The position numbers and the translations under genes are program-made. The notes below the pieces were generated by a model. The model had not been told where the DNA came from. It made no database searches and saw only the letters and a program-made list of their open reading frames with translations. A DNA stretch of 46,904 nucleotides from Emiliania huxleyi CCMP1516 (taxonomy: Eukaryota; Haptophyta; Isochrysidales; Noelaerhabdaceae), in contig NW_005200982.1 of assembly GCF_000372725.1 (NCBI RefSeq), forward strand, positions 783,424 through 830,327, in the 5' to 3' direction. How positions within the stretch are numbered: position 1 is the stretch's first letter; every line of letters begins with the position of its first letter. Positions 22,106 to 32,700 of the stretch are shown here, piece by piece.

Positions 22106-22444
22106 CCTGTGACGGCCCGCTACGAGAAGGGCGACTACCGGTTCGCGCGGGAGAAGAATTGCGACCTGCGTTTGCTCGACTTCGAGACGTTCGGCGGCTT
22201 CGGGGACGGCGTCCGCAAAATTCTTCGGCAGGCGGCGGACCAGCTGAGTAACAAACTTTCGCACGCTCAGCACCTCGCTGAGGTCACATGGACCACCAAG
22301 AACTGGCACGGGCTGCAGATGCAGCGCTTGTCTGTCGTTCTCCACACCGCCGTGGCGTGGCAGACGGTGAACGAGCTAGCGTGCGGGGACAGCGGCATTG
22401 TGCACGGAGCTAAGTGCATTGCCGTTCTTAACGGAGTCGCTTAG
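22106..22444 (+). CDS. Hypothetical C-terminal fragment, possibly from a retroelement
   Basis: A 112-codon open stretch beginning around PVTARYEKGDYRFAREKNC and ending LNGVA. It includes LLDFETFGGFGDGVRKILRQ and a W...QRLSVVLHTAVAWQ segment. That arrangement reminds me of the C-terminal tails of algal retroelement proteins, but I cannot name a family with confidence. No start codon or promoter is evident; the upstream G-rich tract may be an intron or untranslated region. The frame could equally be the last exon of an unrecognised host gene. Confidence 0.35.
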   Translation, partial: PVTARYEKGDYRFAREKNCDLRLLDFETFGGFGDGVRKILRQAADQLSNKLSHAQHLAEVTWTTKNWHGLQMQRLSVVLHTAVAWQTVNELACGDSGIVHGAKCIAVLNGVA

Positions 22445-22625
22445 GCGGCTCCGGTGGTGTGCCGGTGATAGTACTAGCACGCGCCAGTTCGCACCTGTGT
22501 CGAGCCTGTGTGCTAAGGTAAGGTGAGACAGAGTTGTTTTGTTTATAGAGGGGTGGACCGTGAGTTGAACAAAATCCGGGGACGCGACCCACCTCGCCAC
22601 AGACGGTCCCGCGCCTCGCCGCTAT

Positions 22626-22664
22626 GACGGGGACACACCCCGCACCGTCCGCTGTGTCCCCGTC
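22626..22664. other. Perfect 12-bp inverted repeat
   Basis: GACGGGGACACA and its exact complement TGTGTCCCCGTC are separated by 15 bases. Function unknown. Confidence 0.75.
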
Positions 22665-23139
22665 TTTGTCCGGAGTGAATACTCCAACGCGCTCGTCGGT
22701 GACGGTGTCCCCCGATTTCGCCGCGCTCGGCGAACCTCGACAGCGCTTTCGGTGGCATGCAGCTCTTTGCGCCTGAAGCCTGGAGTGAAGCTCCTCTGCT
22801 GCTCACACACTCTGCACAGATGGCACAGCCCACTGTGCGGCTGCCACAGCTGTCACAGCGATGGGCTCGCCCTCACTGGCCCTCAGTCAGTTGTGCTGCG
22901 GCTTGTGTGAGCGACACTGCTCGGCGACTGCCGGCACACTGTGAGACCATGGGTGTGAGGTAAAACCACGCTACCAGCGCTTGGTCACATCAGCCCTGAG
23001 GTCAGATCCTTCTCCTCTGTTGATGGTAACACTTGTCTACTCGCTGGAGCCGAGCAGGAGGGCTTGGCGCACAACCCCTGTTCAACTCAGGGTCCACACC
23101 CCGTAAATTCCCCCACTACTACCGGTAGACGGTAGACGG

Positions 23140-23198
23140 GCCACCCCTCAGACCACTTTGTGTGTGTGGAGAAATTTACCTTACCCCTTACCTTACCT
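23140..23198 (+). repeat. TTACC-tailed dispersed repeat, copy 2
   Basis: CCCTCAGACCACTTTGTGTG, then TGTGGAGAAATTTACCTTACC and further CCTTACC units. Confidence 0.72.
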
Positions 23199-23338
23199 CA
23201 TAGATTCACAATGTGCAGGGCCGAGGGGCGCCGTGGTGCCCGGGGGTCCCGGGGTCGCGTAGCCGCTGCGTCTGTGGACACGCACAGATTGTTTCGACAG
23301 TCACACGACCAGGCGAGGACCAGACGCCTCTGCCTACA

Positions 23339-26037
23339 TCAGCTGGCTGCGGCGCGGCCTCGCGCCCTGCACGCGGAGCTTGCTCGGCGCCAGAACCACG
23401 AGCTTGTCCGACCTACAAGAAGGTTCCAAGAAGGTTCCACCAGAAAGCTCCCTGTAGCGACAGCACGAGCGGTGCGCGACCCGTCGAAGCGAACCACCGC
23501 CGCAGCGTCCTCCTCCCGCACCCGCGCCACCACGCCCGCCCGCCCGCTCAGCGCGCCAGACACGACCGTCACCCGGTCGCCTGCCGCGGGAGGCCGCTCC
23601 TATAATTAATAGTTAATAACTGATAATTAATGATTAACAATTAATAGTCGCCTGCCGCGGGAGGCCTCTCCTATAACCAAGCCTCGGGCATGCCATGGAC
23701 GCGTTCCGACGCGTCGCCAAACCGACGCGATTCTTCCTCCTCCCCCGCTCGCGCCTCCGCCTCCTCCACCTCCTCCCGGTAGTCGGCAGCGATCACGAGG
23801 GCGCCGGCTGGCAAATCGCGAGTCGCGACGCACCTAGTCGATAGCGGTGGACAGGAGTCGATGAGGAGCGCATCGCCATCAATGAGCTGGTTGGGCCGGG
23901 TGGCAAACGGCGTGTGGCGACGCGCCGCAGAGCGCCGTCGCTGCCGGACGAGTCCGGGGGACGGCCCAGCCGCGCGTTCACTGCCCCAGCTGCGGCGGCG
24001 GCGGCGGCGTCTTCGCGCGGCAGCACCTGCTGGACGCGCCGTGGACGCGTCGTTGACGTGTCCACGGGACGTGTCGAGGAGGCGTCCTCTCGGAGAGAGG
24101 CGCCGCGAGGTTGGCGAGAGGGCAGAGGGCGACGCCTCCTCCGCCTCTTCCTCCCCACCGCCGCTCCCCCGACGCGCTGTCGAGAGGGGGGGGAGGGCCG
24201 AACTGCGCCTCCATCGCCAGCAGCAGAGCCTGCAAAGCACCCGTCGAGGAGTCAGTCGACGGGTCGGAGGCGCCTTCCCGCAGCGAGCGGGCCTGGACGG
24301 CCGTGCAGCCGCAATCCTCCTCGCTGGTCGCCTGACAGGGGCCGTGTCGTGTCCTGCACACGTCGCCGGCACGGGCCTCGCCTCTCCTCCTCCTCGCCTG
24401 CGCCACGCCGCTGCGCTGCGTGGTCCGCATCCACGCGCTGCGCGCCACCGGCTCTACCAGCTGCGCGATGATGGCGGCGCCTGAGGGCAGCATTCGACTC
24501 GCTAAGAGCAGTCACCGCGCCCTTCCCGCAGGGCGGCGAGGGAGGCGCCGGCGGTGACAGCCTCCGCCCGCCCCTCCTCGATCAGGCACTCCTGAGGGGC
24601 GACGTGTCGTGGACGTGTCACGGGTGGACATGTCGTGGACGTGTCGCGGGCGTGTCGTGGACGTGCGCCCTTGCGGTGCAACTACCGGGCTCTCGACAAG
24701 GTACAGCCGAGATGCAGAGATACGGCAGAGAGACCGCCGAGACACCGCCGAGCTACCGCCGAGCTACCGCCGAGCTACAGCGCGCGACTGCCCAGCTCTC
24801 CTCCTCGGCAGGCCACTGCAGCGAAGCGACGAGCGGGCTCCAGCGCCGCCCTCCCGCCTACAGATGATATCGTCGGCTGTCTCTCGGCTGCCCCTCGGCT
24901 GCCTCTCGGCTGCCCCTCGGCTGCCCCTCGGCCGGCTGCCCCTCAGCTGCCCCTCGGCTGCCCCTCGGCTGCCCCTCGGCTGCCCCTCGGCTGTCTCTCG
25001 GCTGCCTCTCGGCTGCCTCTCGGCTGCCTCTCGGCTGTCTCTCTCGGCTGCATCTCGGCTGCATCTCGGCTGCATCCCGGCTGCATCTCCCGCCTTCTCG
25101 CCGAGCTCGTCCTTGACCTCCCACTGGGGAAGCACCTGTAATTAGTAGTGAATCATTGGTAGTCCAAAGTGAATAACTAATAGACCTCCCACCGGGGAGG
25201 CACCTGCTCACCGCCACCACCCCACAGCTGAAGAGGCGCCCTTCACAGCTCGCCCTCCTCGCCGCAGGAGGAGGCCTTCCCGCCGCCGAGCACGCCGCCA
25301 TCCTGCCGCCGCAGCCAGGGACGTGTCAGGGACGTGTCAGGGTCATGTCAAGGTGTGTGAGGGACACGCCCACAGCACGCCTGCCGCCGCAGCCTCCCTC
25401 GCACGGCGCCGCGCTGCACGCGCTCCGCCGCGAGCACTGCGGCGAGAGCGAACGTCTCGAAGCCCGTCCGGTCCGCCGCCGACGCGCCACCCCGCTGCCG
25501 CTGCTGCTGCTCGATGCGAGACAGGTCCCGGCCGATCGTCCTGCCGTAGCAACCAGCCGTCAGTCACTCATTCACAGCCGTAGCGAGGGAGAGGTCACGG
25601 CCAACGGTCCTGTCGCGAAGTGCCACGTCCGCAGTGAGAAGCATGCTCGCCGGCACCTCGAATAACGTGCTCCCCTCCGCGACGGCGCCGGAAGTGACGA
25701 GCGCGAAGCGTTCCGCGTCGCCGGCGGGAACCACGTTGACCGCGTCGCAGCGAGCGCCTCCCTCCTCGAGCCAGAGCTCGTACCGGCGGGCGGCGTTGGC
25801 CTCGGCGAGCCACTCTGGAGGCGGAGGCTGCTTGACGGGCTGCTTCACGCTCGTGACGCGCGAGAGCTCCGATTGGTAGTCGAAGCCGAGCGCGCGGAGA
25901 CGCTCCGCCCTAGCCGCCTCCGCGTCGGCCATTGATGGTGGCGAGCAGCGGCGCGGAGGAGAGCAGCGGCGTGCAGTGAGAGCGGGCGGAGGGAGAGTGA
26001 GGGCGGCGAAGCGAAGGAGGCCGACGAGGAGAGGCAT
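23339..26037 (-). CDS. SET-domain protein methyltransferase (RuBisCO-LSMT/SETD3-like) with KOW-like tail
   Basis: Exon 1 (25610-26037) begins MPLLVGLLRFAALTL, a good signal peptide that could be part of a plastid presequence. It then gives YELWLEEGGARCDAVNVV and VTSGAVAEGSTLFEVPASML, the first strands of LSMT-type SET domains. Exon 2 is 25381-25540 (GRDLSRIEQQQRQ...FALAAVLAAERV). A further exon starts at 25302; another starts at 25135 (VLPQWEVKDELGEK). Late exons include LIDGDALLIDS and CVATRDLPAGALVIAADY (end of SET), stopping at 23683. The last exon, 23339-23599, has GDRVTVVSGALSGRAGVV and VVRFDGSRTARAV, a KOW-like motif. Introns resolved: 25541-25609 (apparently GA-AG), 25303-25380 (GC-AG), 25136-25203 (GT-AG) and 23600-23682 (GC-AG). 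The middle (about 23900-25100) is full of minisatellites and I could not join it, so the full protein is not given. That the KOW exon belongs to the same gene rests on phase agreement. Confidence 0.6.
23576..23675. repeat. Direct repeat pair flanking AT-rich intron core
   Basis: Bases 23576-23604 and 23647-23675 match at 28 of 29 positions (GTCGCCTGCCGCGGGAGGCC...). The 42 bases between them are almost pure A/T. The region coincides with the last intron of the SET gene. Confidence 0.9.
24600..24670. repeat. GACGTGTC-type minisatellite in SET gene
   Basis: Units such as GTCGTGGACGTGTC and GGTGGACATGTCGTGGACGT, the same palindromic motif as in IP3-kinase and CoA-transferase introns. A shorter stretch lies at about 24035-24080. 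Confidence 0.75.
24880..25092. repeat. CTCGGCTGCC minisatellite in SET gene
   Basis: About 20 units of CTCGGCTGCC/CTCGGCTGCAT. On the gene's coding strand it reads GCAGCCGAGATGCAGCCGAG, the same motif as at 128-190. Confidence 0.88.
25115..25203. repeat. Direct repeat pair flanking AT-rich intron core
   Basis: Bases 25115-25135 and 25183-25203 match at 19 of 21 positions (GACCTCCCACYGGGGARGCA). Between them is AT-rich filler and CTG (the intron's CAG). The intron 25136-25203 starts with the copy and ends CAG before the exon. Confidence 0.9.
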
Positions 26038-27021
26038 ATCGGAATGGGCACCCGAAAAAAATAGGGTGCGCATGGAACTCTCTCTACCGTTACGCAAAAG
26101 CATGCGCGATTTGCACTCTTTCGTGCCACTCGCTCGCCGGTGCGCGGGGCATGGCCTCCCGCGCGGCTCGCGCTCACTCGGCCTGCCTCCGCCTCGCGGC
26201 TGGCTGAGCACGCCATGGGTCCGCCTGGTGCGGCGCTGCTCGCTCGCTGCGCTGCACAAAGCTGCGTGAAGCAGGGTGGCCTCCTGAGCTTGAGCATGGC
26301 GCAGCGCGGCTGCTGGTGCTCGAGGGCGGCCGTGCAGTGGCGTGAGGGCCTGATTGGTGGTTACCCCCTGCTGCATCAGCGTGCGCAGCATGCTCCCTCA
26401 CCTGGTGCTGAGACATGCTGGTGGGCGACTGGCGCCAGCTTCTCAGTGCTGTCCTTGGCGTTGTGCAGCATGTCGCAATACTCCTGCTGCGCTGACCGGC
26501 GCGCGGGGCGCGTCGTGCCGCGAGTGGAGCGAGAGGCTCGAGGCGCGCGGCTGTCGGTCAACCCTGCGGCGCATGCGCGCCGCCAAGGCTGCTCGACAGG
26601 CGACTGACATTGTGACGACGCGGTCGCCGTTACTCCAACTTTGCTTTGCCGATCAAAAGCGCCCGTCCTTTGCTTTTTCGCCGCCGAAATTCAGCTTGCT
26701 GTTTTTTCTTTATAGGCGTCTGCAACTTCCAAGCTGCGTATTCTTCTTGTATTATCGTCGAGTAGTGCAGGTACTCCGTGGGGGCAGTGTGTATTCCTGT
26801 AACATGTGCGTATTCTCGTATCACTGGCTCCGAATAGAAAAAGAAAGAAAACATGCATCCGAGGGGGCGCTCCGCTGCTAGGGGAAACCTGGAGCGCGGA
26901 CTAACCCTCGGAGACCCGTGTTTACTTTACAGCCCTTGCCCTGCGAACGCGCACCCCCGGGGCTAGGGCTCTCTTGCCCGCAACCCGATGCCAATCATCC
27001 GGCCCGCTGGATGCGCTTCTC
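26038..27021. other. Upstream region of SET gene; no gene recognised
   Basis: Presumed promoter side of the SET gene (minus) followed by about 900 bases with only short unrelated frames. 26630-26850 is noticeably more AT-rich. Nothing else recognised. Confidence 0.45.
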
Positions 27022-27076
27022 AGCTCACCGGCCCTGGATGTGAGGTTGCCGACTGCACTCCAAGTGCTCCAAGTGC
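27022..27076 (+). repeat. Dispersed repeat, GCACTCCAAGTGC family
   Basis: Copy of the 5092-5148 element, directly followed by a retroposon fragment. Confidence 0.8.
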
Positions 27077-27087
27077 ATGAGAGAGAG

Positions 27088-27149
27088 ACCCATACCGCGT
27101 TGGTGTCCAGTCCGAGCCTGGCTGTTCTTCACCTTTCTACCTACCTACC

Positions 27150-27150
<1 letters not shown>
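27088..27150 (+). mobile_element. Retroposon 3' fragment with TACC tail (copy 2)
   Basis: Shortest copy of the family: ACCCATACCGCGTTGGTGTC to CTACCTACCTACCT, followed at once by a GA microsatellite. Confidence 0.78.

Positions 27151-27205
<55 letters not shown>
27151..27205 (+). repeat. (GA)n microsatellite
   Basis: Uninterrupted AG repeat, about 27 units. Confidence 0.95.
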
Positions 27206-27209
<4 letters not shown>

Positions 27210-27307
27210 GGGCCATCGCGGGAACGGGTCCGTCCGGAGGGCGAACCCGGCTGATCCGGATGGTCTCCACACCGGTGGGAGGCACCGAGGCGTCGTGGGG
27301 ACGCTCT

Positions 27308-28122
27308 TCTGTTCGGTCGACGCTCGTTCGTCCACTGAGAACTCAGTGGTTGTCACCACTTTGTATGCTTTTAATATTAACCTTGCGAACTCGTCCCCCC
27401 CGGCAGGGCTATGCAACCGTGACAAGTGTGTGCTGTCTACGCCTGATCCAGGCGTGAAATCTGCCGATGCGTGATCTGTGTGTGGGCCGCTCTGTGAGGG
27501 GTCCAGGCATTGTCCGACGGGTAGGGGGTCTGTGCCCGGGCGGTGTCCGGTGCGGAGTCTCTCTCTGATCCCGCCTGTGGTGTTGGGTGCGAGGTCGTGG
27601 AAGCTTCGATCCCAAGGGGGGGAGCTGATCCCACTCGGTAACCAACTCTCAGGGGCAGTAGGTGGGCGGGCTTCAAGCGCGCTCATCTCGAACGACAAGG
27701 CGTCGCTACGCGCGGTCTTCCGCGGGGGGAGCTTCGTCGACGGGTGCGGGAGCGCAGCGCAGACAGTGCTGCGGCGATGCCTCCGGCTGTTTGCGGCGGG
27801 CGGCTTGCTGCTCGCGGCGATGGCGAAAAACTCGTCTCGTGGCACACCAAGGGCTTATGCTCTGTCGAGACGTGAGGCGTATGCGCCCAGGAGGGGAGGG
27901 CGCATGCGTAACGACGCTGCTAGAGATGCCTTTCGGGGCCCAGAGATAAAACTTCTGATGCCATGCGTGACCTAGTAGTGTCCCCAGCTATGGGCGTGTC
28001 CACGTTGGAGCCAGGTGTGGTGTGGGCGCGAGAATAGCTCCGCCGTTCATGGAGGCAACCGATGCGAGTCGACTGGTGTGTGTCGTCGTGGTTTCGTATC
28101 AAGAATTCTCTCTCTCTCTCTC
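27308..28122 (+). mobile_element. LINE 3'-end fragment (second copy)
   Basis: About 815 bases nearly identical to 11030-11840, the 3' untranslated part of the retrotransposon above, ending in the same GAATTCTCTCTCTCT tail (longer here). It contains none of the coding region, so it is a more strongly 5'-truncated insertion. I see no clear target-site duplication. Confidence 0.85.
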
Positions 28123-28177
28123 TCTGGTGCGCATGAGCGGTGCGCGCAGGGGTCGGCGTGGAGGGCGATGAACGCGC

Positions 28178-28200
28178 CGCGCGGGGCGCCGCCCCGCGCG
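28178..28200. other. Perfect 10-bp GC hairpin
   Basis: CGCGCGGGGC, loop GCC, then GCCCCGCGCG. It lies just after the LINE fragment and shows no T-run. Function unknown. Confidence 0.7.
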
Positions 28201-28318
28201 CCAACGCCTCAAACAAAAGTGGCGCAGAGTGAGGCGGCGAGAACCGAGCGAGCACGTGAGCCCCGTGGCTCCAACCGGGCCCTTCCTTTTTCGAGCAGGT
28301 GTGCCGCCGCGCGAGCGA

Positions 28319-28480
28319 CGCTCCGAGATCGCCCGAGATAGCGCGGCGCGGCCCCGAGATCGCCCGAGATCGCGCGAGATCGCCCGAGATCGCGCGGCGC
28401 GGCCCGAGGCGAGGTGGATGGGTTGGGAGCGAGGGGGCGGAAGTGGCCAGTGCGGTAGATCGGTCAGTCGGGGCGCGTGA
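28319..28480 (+). repeat. Dispersed repeat, CGAGATCGC family (copy 2)
   Basis: CGAGATCGCCCGAGATCGCG units followed by GAGGTGGATGGGTTGGGAGC and CAGTGCGGTAGAT, as at 19107-19290. Confidence 0.75.
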
Positions 28481-29781
28481 GCCGGACTTGGGGGCCGGAC
28501 GGCTTTCATTTCTCTCTGCTTCTTGCACATGGAGTGCAAGATACGCGTTCGGTTGCCGTCCCGCAAAAGCTGTCACTCCTCTTTCTCCCGGCCGGGGTGG
28601 GGCGCGCGCGGGGGCCGGCGGGTGTGCGGGATGTCTGTGGGCCCGAGAGCGATATGCCACGTCCGCCTTGCGTTTGTTTCATAACATCGAAGGCTAAGCT
28701 CAAAAAAATCCGCCGAGCGAACTGGCGTGCGGCTACCGACTGCACTCCATGAAGTGCTCCAAGTGCGAACTCTGCTTCGCGATGCCGATCCTGGGTGCGC
28801 TTCATAGCTCCCCCGCCCTGGATGTGAGGTTGCTGAGGACCGCACTCCAAAGTGCTCAGAGTTGAGGAGCTCCCCGTCGAAAACGCTGTCCCATCCCTCC
28901 CTTGGGTTCGCTGCTGTCTTTCTTTCTTGTCCCGTGCCTAGTGTCGTGCGAGGGAGTTTCCTTGTAAAATTCTTTTCCCGTGCCCAGTGTCATGCGAGGG
29001 AGGTCTGTAAAATTCTCGCTTTCTCACTGCTGGAGGTACAGAGAACGGACGAGGCCACAGCGCCGACGTGGAGGATCCTCAGCTCTCCATTCACACAGAT
29101 TGCCCTCGAAAGTGAGCGGTGCACACAAGTGTTCTCTTTTCTTGTGCTACCGCACTGTGCACACGGCGGCTTCTCAGTCAACACAAGAGGACTAAGAGGT
29201 AAGGTTTAAGGTAAATTTCTCCACACAAGAGGACTCCCAGTGAGAGGCAGGCTAGAGCGTCTTCTTAATCGGCGACACCCTTCTCGTCTCCCCACCCAGC
29301 CACATGTCTCCCCTGCACTGCACACACTGTAGAGTACGCGCACCTCCCTCCAACTCACACCTGAATCACTTCTGACAGGGGCCCCTGCTCCGACGTCGGC
29401 ATCCGATCGCACTCTAGAGGACGCATGGCCGCCGCGAGCCGCCGCGCACTGGACACTTTCCGCAGTGGGCCCTTCCCACCCTCTCCCACCACGCGCACTG
29501 CACACGCACTGCACAGCACCACAAGTCTATTGCACACATGTTCATCTTTTAACCACCGGCCTCGCCTCTCCATCCGATCGCACTCAGAGGATAGGAGGAG
29601 ACCGGCAGAGGTGGTGGCGCCCGGAGCGGCCACCGGCAGGCGCCGATGGGCGAGGCCTGGCGCAGCGAGAGGCACCCGGGCGAGGCCTCTCTGCGGGGCG
29701 GCGCTGCTCCTAGGAGCGCGACGCCGGCCGGGTAGGCACCTGAGAAGCGATACGCCGGGGGTCAGTCGCCCACGACCGAGG
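28481..29781. other. No gene recognised; repeats
   Basis: Holds two fragments of the GCACTCCAAGTGC family (28729-28767, 28796-28858), a 45-base near-tandem duplication (about 28927-28972 and 28973-29015, CCCGTGCCYAGTGTCRTGCG), and an inverted TTACC-tailed repeat end (29197-29226). No coding region seen. Confidence 0.5.
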
Positions 29782-32700
29782 CTACAGGAGCGCGATCGCC
29801 GGCCGGCCGGGCGCCTCGCTGCCCAGCGAGTCGCGCAGCTCGTGGGCGGGGCGAGGGGCTCCGGGCGAGCGGCCCGAGCCGGCCGAGAGGCGGGCGGAGG
29901 AGCGGGCCGAGGAGGCGTCCGAGTCGCGCCGGCGCAGCAGCTCCTGCTCGCGCACCTCCGCGAGACTCAGCCCGGCGGCGCACGACTTCATCGCGCGGAT
30001 CGGCGAGCTGTGCGCGAGGCTGGCGCCGCTCCACTTGCGGAAGGAGCCCTTGGCGAGGTCCCCCGCCGCCGAGGTGACGAGGGAGCGCGCCGGCGCCTGC
30101 GCGGCGCTGCTGATCGAGGAGGCCTCGCCCTTGGAGCCGCGCACGCCGCCCTGCCGCCACGAGCCGTAGGCGGCGCGCCACTCCACCGAGCGGCGAGCGA
30201 GGCGGACGGGGTCGAGCAGCTGCGGGTGGCGGCAGACGGGGCACGAGGCGAGCCCCGCGTTGGAGCAGCGCACCGCGCAGTCGTGGCAGAGCCAGTGGGA
30301 GCACGCCAGCCCGACGTGCCGCTTGATCGGGTCGAGGCACACGGGGCACGTCTTCAGCACCGGCCGGGGGATGTCGGGCAGCGTCTGCGACGCCTTGCCG
30401 GGCAGGTAGTCGTCGCACCAGCCGGTGGCCGCGGCGTGGCGCGAGAGGAGGAGGGTCGGGTCGACGCCGAGCTCGCCGAGCACCTCGAGCGTGTGCTCGC
30501 CTGCTCGCAGCCGGCAGGTGTGAAGGGACGCTGCCCACAAGTCGCCGCCGCACCGCGAGCGCGCGGTCTCGCCGTAGCGCGGCGCGTCCTCGAGCGGTAC
30601 GGCGAGGCCGCGCCCGCCGGGCGTCCGGACGGAGCACGGCGCAAACATGACGAGCGGCGAGCCGAGCGGGTGCGACCCGTGGCGCAGGAACTGAAAGGTG
30701 GAGCCGCCGAGGTCGACGGTGCAGTCCTCCGCCGCCAGGATGTTGCTCTCGCGGAGCACGTCGAAGGACGCGAGCGGCACCGCGCTCACACCGACCGCGC
30801 CGAGCCGCTCGGCCCACCACGACGCGGAGGGGCCCGCGCGCAGCGCGCCGCCAACCGCGGCCTCGAGCGCCGCGTCGCTCACGCCGCCGACGCCGCGCTC
30901 GAGTGCGGGCCGCAGCGCCGCGTGCAGCCGCCCGTCGGCGAGCGAGAGGTGGCGCAGCACCTGAGGGGTAGGGATGGGGGTGGGGCTCGGGGCTCGGGGC
31001 TCAGGGCTCAGGGCTCAGGGCTAGGGCTAGGAGGCGAGCGAGAGGTTGCGCGGCACCGTCTTGAGCTCGTCCTCGCCCATCCTCAAAGGCGGGAGGAGGG
31101 AGGCGACGAGGAGCAGCCACGACCCGTCGGCCGTCGAGTAGCAGTGGAGCAGCGAGTGCTCTCCACGGCATTCGGGGCCTCGGTTGAGCGGCGTGTCCAC
31201 CGAGCGGTCCCCCTCCGCCGCGAGGGCGGCCGGCGGGCCGCAGCAGAACGGGAACTGCACCATCTGGCCGACCGACGCGAGCGAGGCGCGCGCGATGAGG
31301 AGGGAGCGGGGCGGCGCCGGCGGCAGCTCGCCCGTCGCGCGCCGCTCTCGCAAGAGCAGCGTCGCGGCCGTCGCGAGCGCGCCGGCGACGCCCGCCGCGA
31401 CGTCGATTGTGCCGACGTGCGCGTGCTCCTGCGGGGCGGGCCGTGGACATGTCACGGACGCGGTCGTGCGCGTTGCGGGTGCCGACGGCGTGCGCGTCGC
31501 TCCTCCACGCGGCCGAGCCCGCCGCCGAAGCGCTCCATGATGCCGAGGGCCGCCTGCAGGTTGTCGTCGTACGAGATGTGGTCCGCGCGCTCGCCCTTGC
31601 CCTCGTTCGGGCCGCCGTACGCGTCGAAGCGCGAGAGGACGACGTTCGGGTTCATCCGGTGGAGCTCGGCAGGCGTGATGCCGAGCCGCTCCAGCGCGTC
31701 CGAGGTGCCGTTGTACACGACGACGTCCACGCGCGCCACGAGGGCCTACTCACGGCCAAGCACTGTGCAGCGACGCCGCTGGAGAGAGCGCCGGAGCGGT
31801 CGCGCGCGGCGAGGGCCTCAAAGGCGGCCCGCCCCGCGGCCTCGGCGGGCGACACGTCGAGCAGCACGGAGCGCTTGCCGGCGTTGGCCGCCAGGCCGTA
31901 CAGGACGGTGATCTCCGGCGAGTAGGTTGGGCGCGGCGAGTCCACCTTGGTCACCTTTGCGCCGAAACGCGCGAGCATCGTGCCGATGGTTGGGCCAGCA
32001 ATCACCTGGAGGACATGTCCGGGACATGTCCGGGACATGTCCGAGCATCGTGCCGATGGTCGGGCCGGCAATCACGTTGCAGAGGTCGAGCACTTCGACA
32101 CCCTCCATCCAGCCCCCGCCGGACCGGCCGCCCTCCCACGCTGCCGCCGGCGACGGAGGCGGGGGCGGCGCGGCGGGCGCCGCCTCGGCGCGGGTCGCCC
32201 ACCCGGCGGCCGGACGCACCGCCGCCGGCCGCCCCGCCCCGCCCGCCCCTCCGCCGAAGTGCGGCGCCGCGTCCGCCGACGACGGCCGGCCCTCTGGCGA
32301 CCTGCAAGGGCTGGGCAGCGACGGCGAGGGCAGCGGCGGCGGCAGCTCCTGCTGCACCACCCACGTCATCGCCGCGGGCGAGACGGCGCCGCTCTCGTCT
32401 TCGCGGACGAGGCCGGCGGCGCGCGCGTGCGGGCAGGTGAGCCACTCTGCGGTGGTGCGGTGCGCCGAGCCGGGCACGCCAGCCGCGCCAAAGGCGGCCT
32501 AGGGGAGGACCCGGCCGAGGCTCAGGGAAGGGCCGCCCAGCGCTCCACGCCCGCGGCGCCAGCGGGCGGCCTCCCACTCGTAGGCGGTGCGAGTGAGGAA
32601 GGCGCGCCGCATCAGCTTGCGCAGCTTCGGCGCCCAGTCGTCCCCGATCTGGCCGGCACCGAACCCGTGCCGCGGCGCGTTCGCGCCCACCGCCGACGCG

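Larger units (their letters stand above)
22445..23338. other. No gene recognised
   Basis: Contains a perfect 12-base hairpin (22626-22637 with 22653-22664), copy 2 of the TTACC-tailed repeat (23140-23198), and otherwise no recognisable content. Confidence 0.5.

Noticed and set aside
24600..25092. CRISPR-like arrays
   Set aside because: Units are contiguous, without unique spacers, and lie in introns of a eukaryotic gene.
25233..25253. A 21-base intron in the SET gene removing a TGA
   Set aside because: It would need a CT donor and be implausibly short. A larger GC-AG intron ending at GTGAGCAG is more likely, but I could not prove it.
29425..31911. 828-residue plus-strand frame opposite the CoA-transferase
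   Set aside because: Arg/Ala/Gly-rich shadow of the opposite strand that reads across six introns; no domain.
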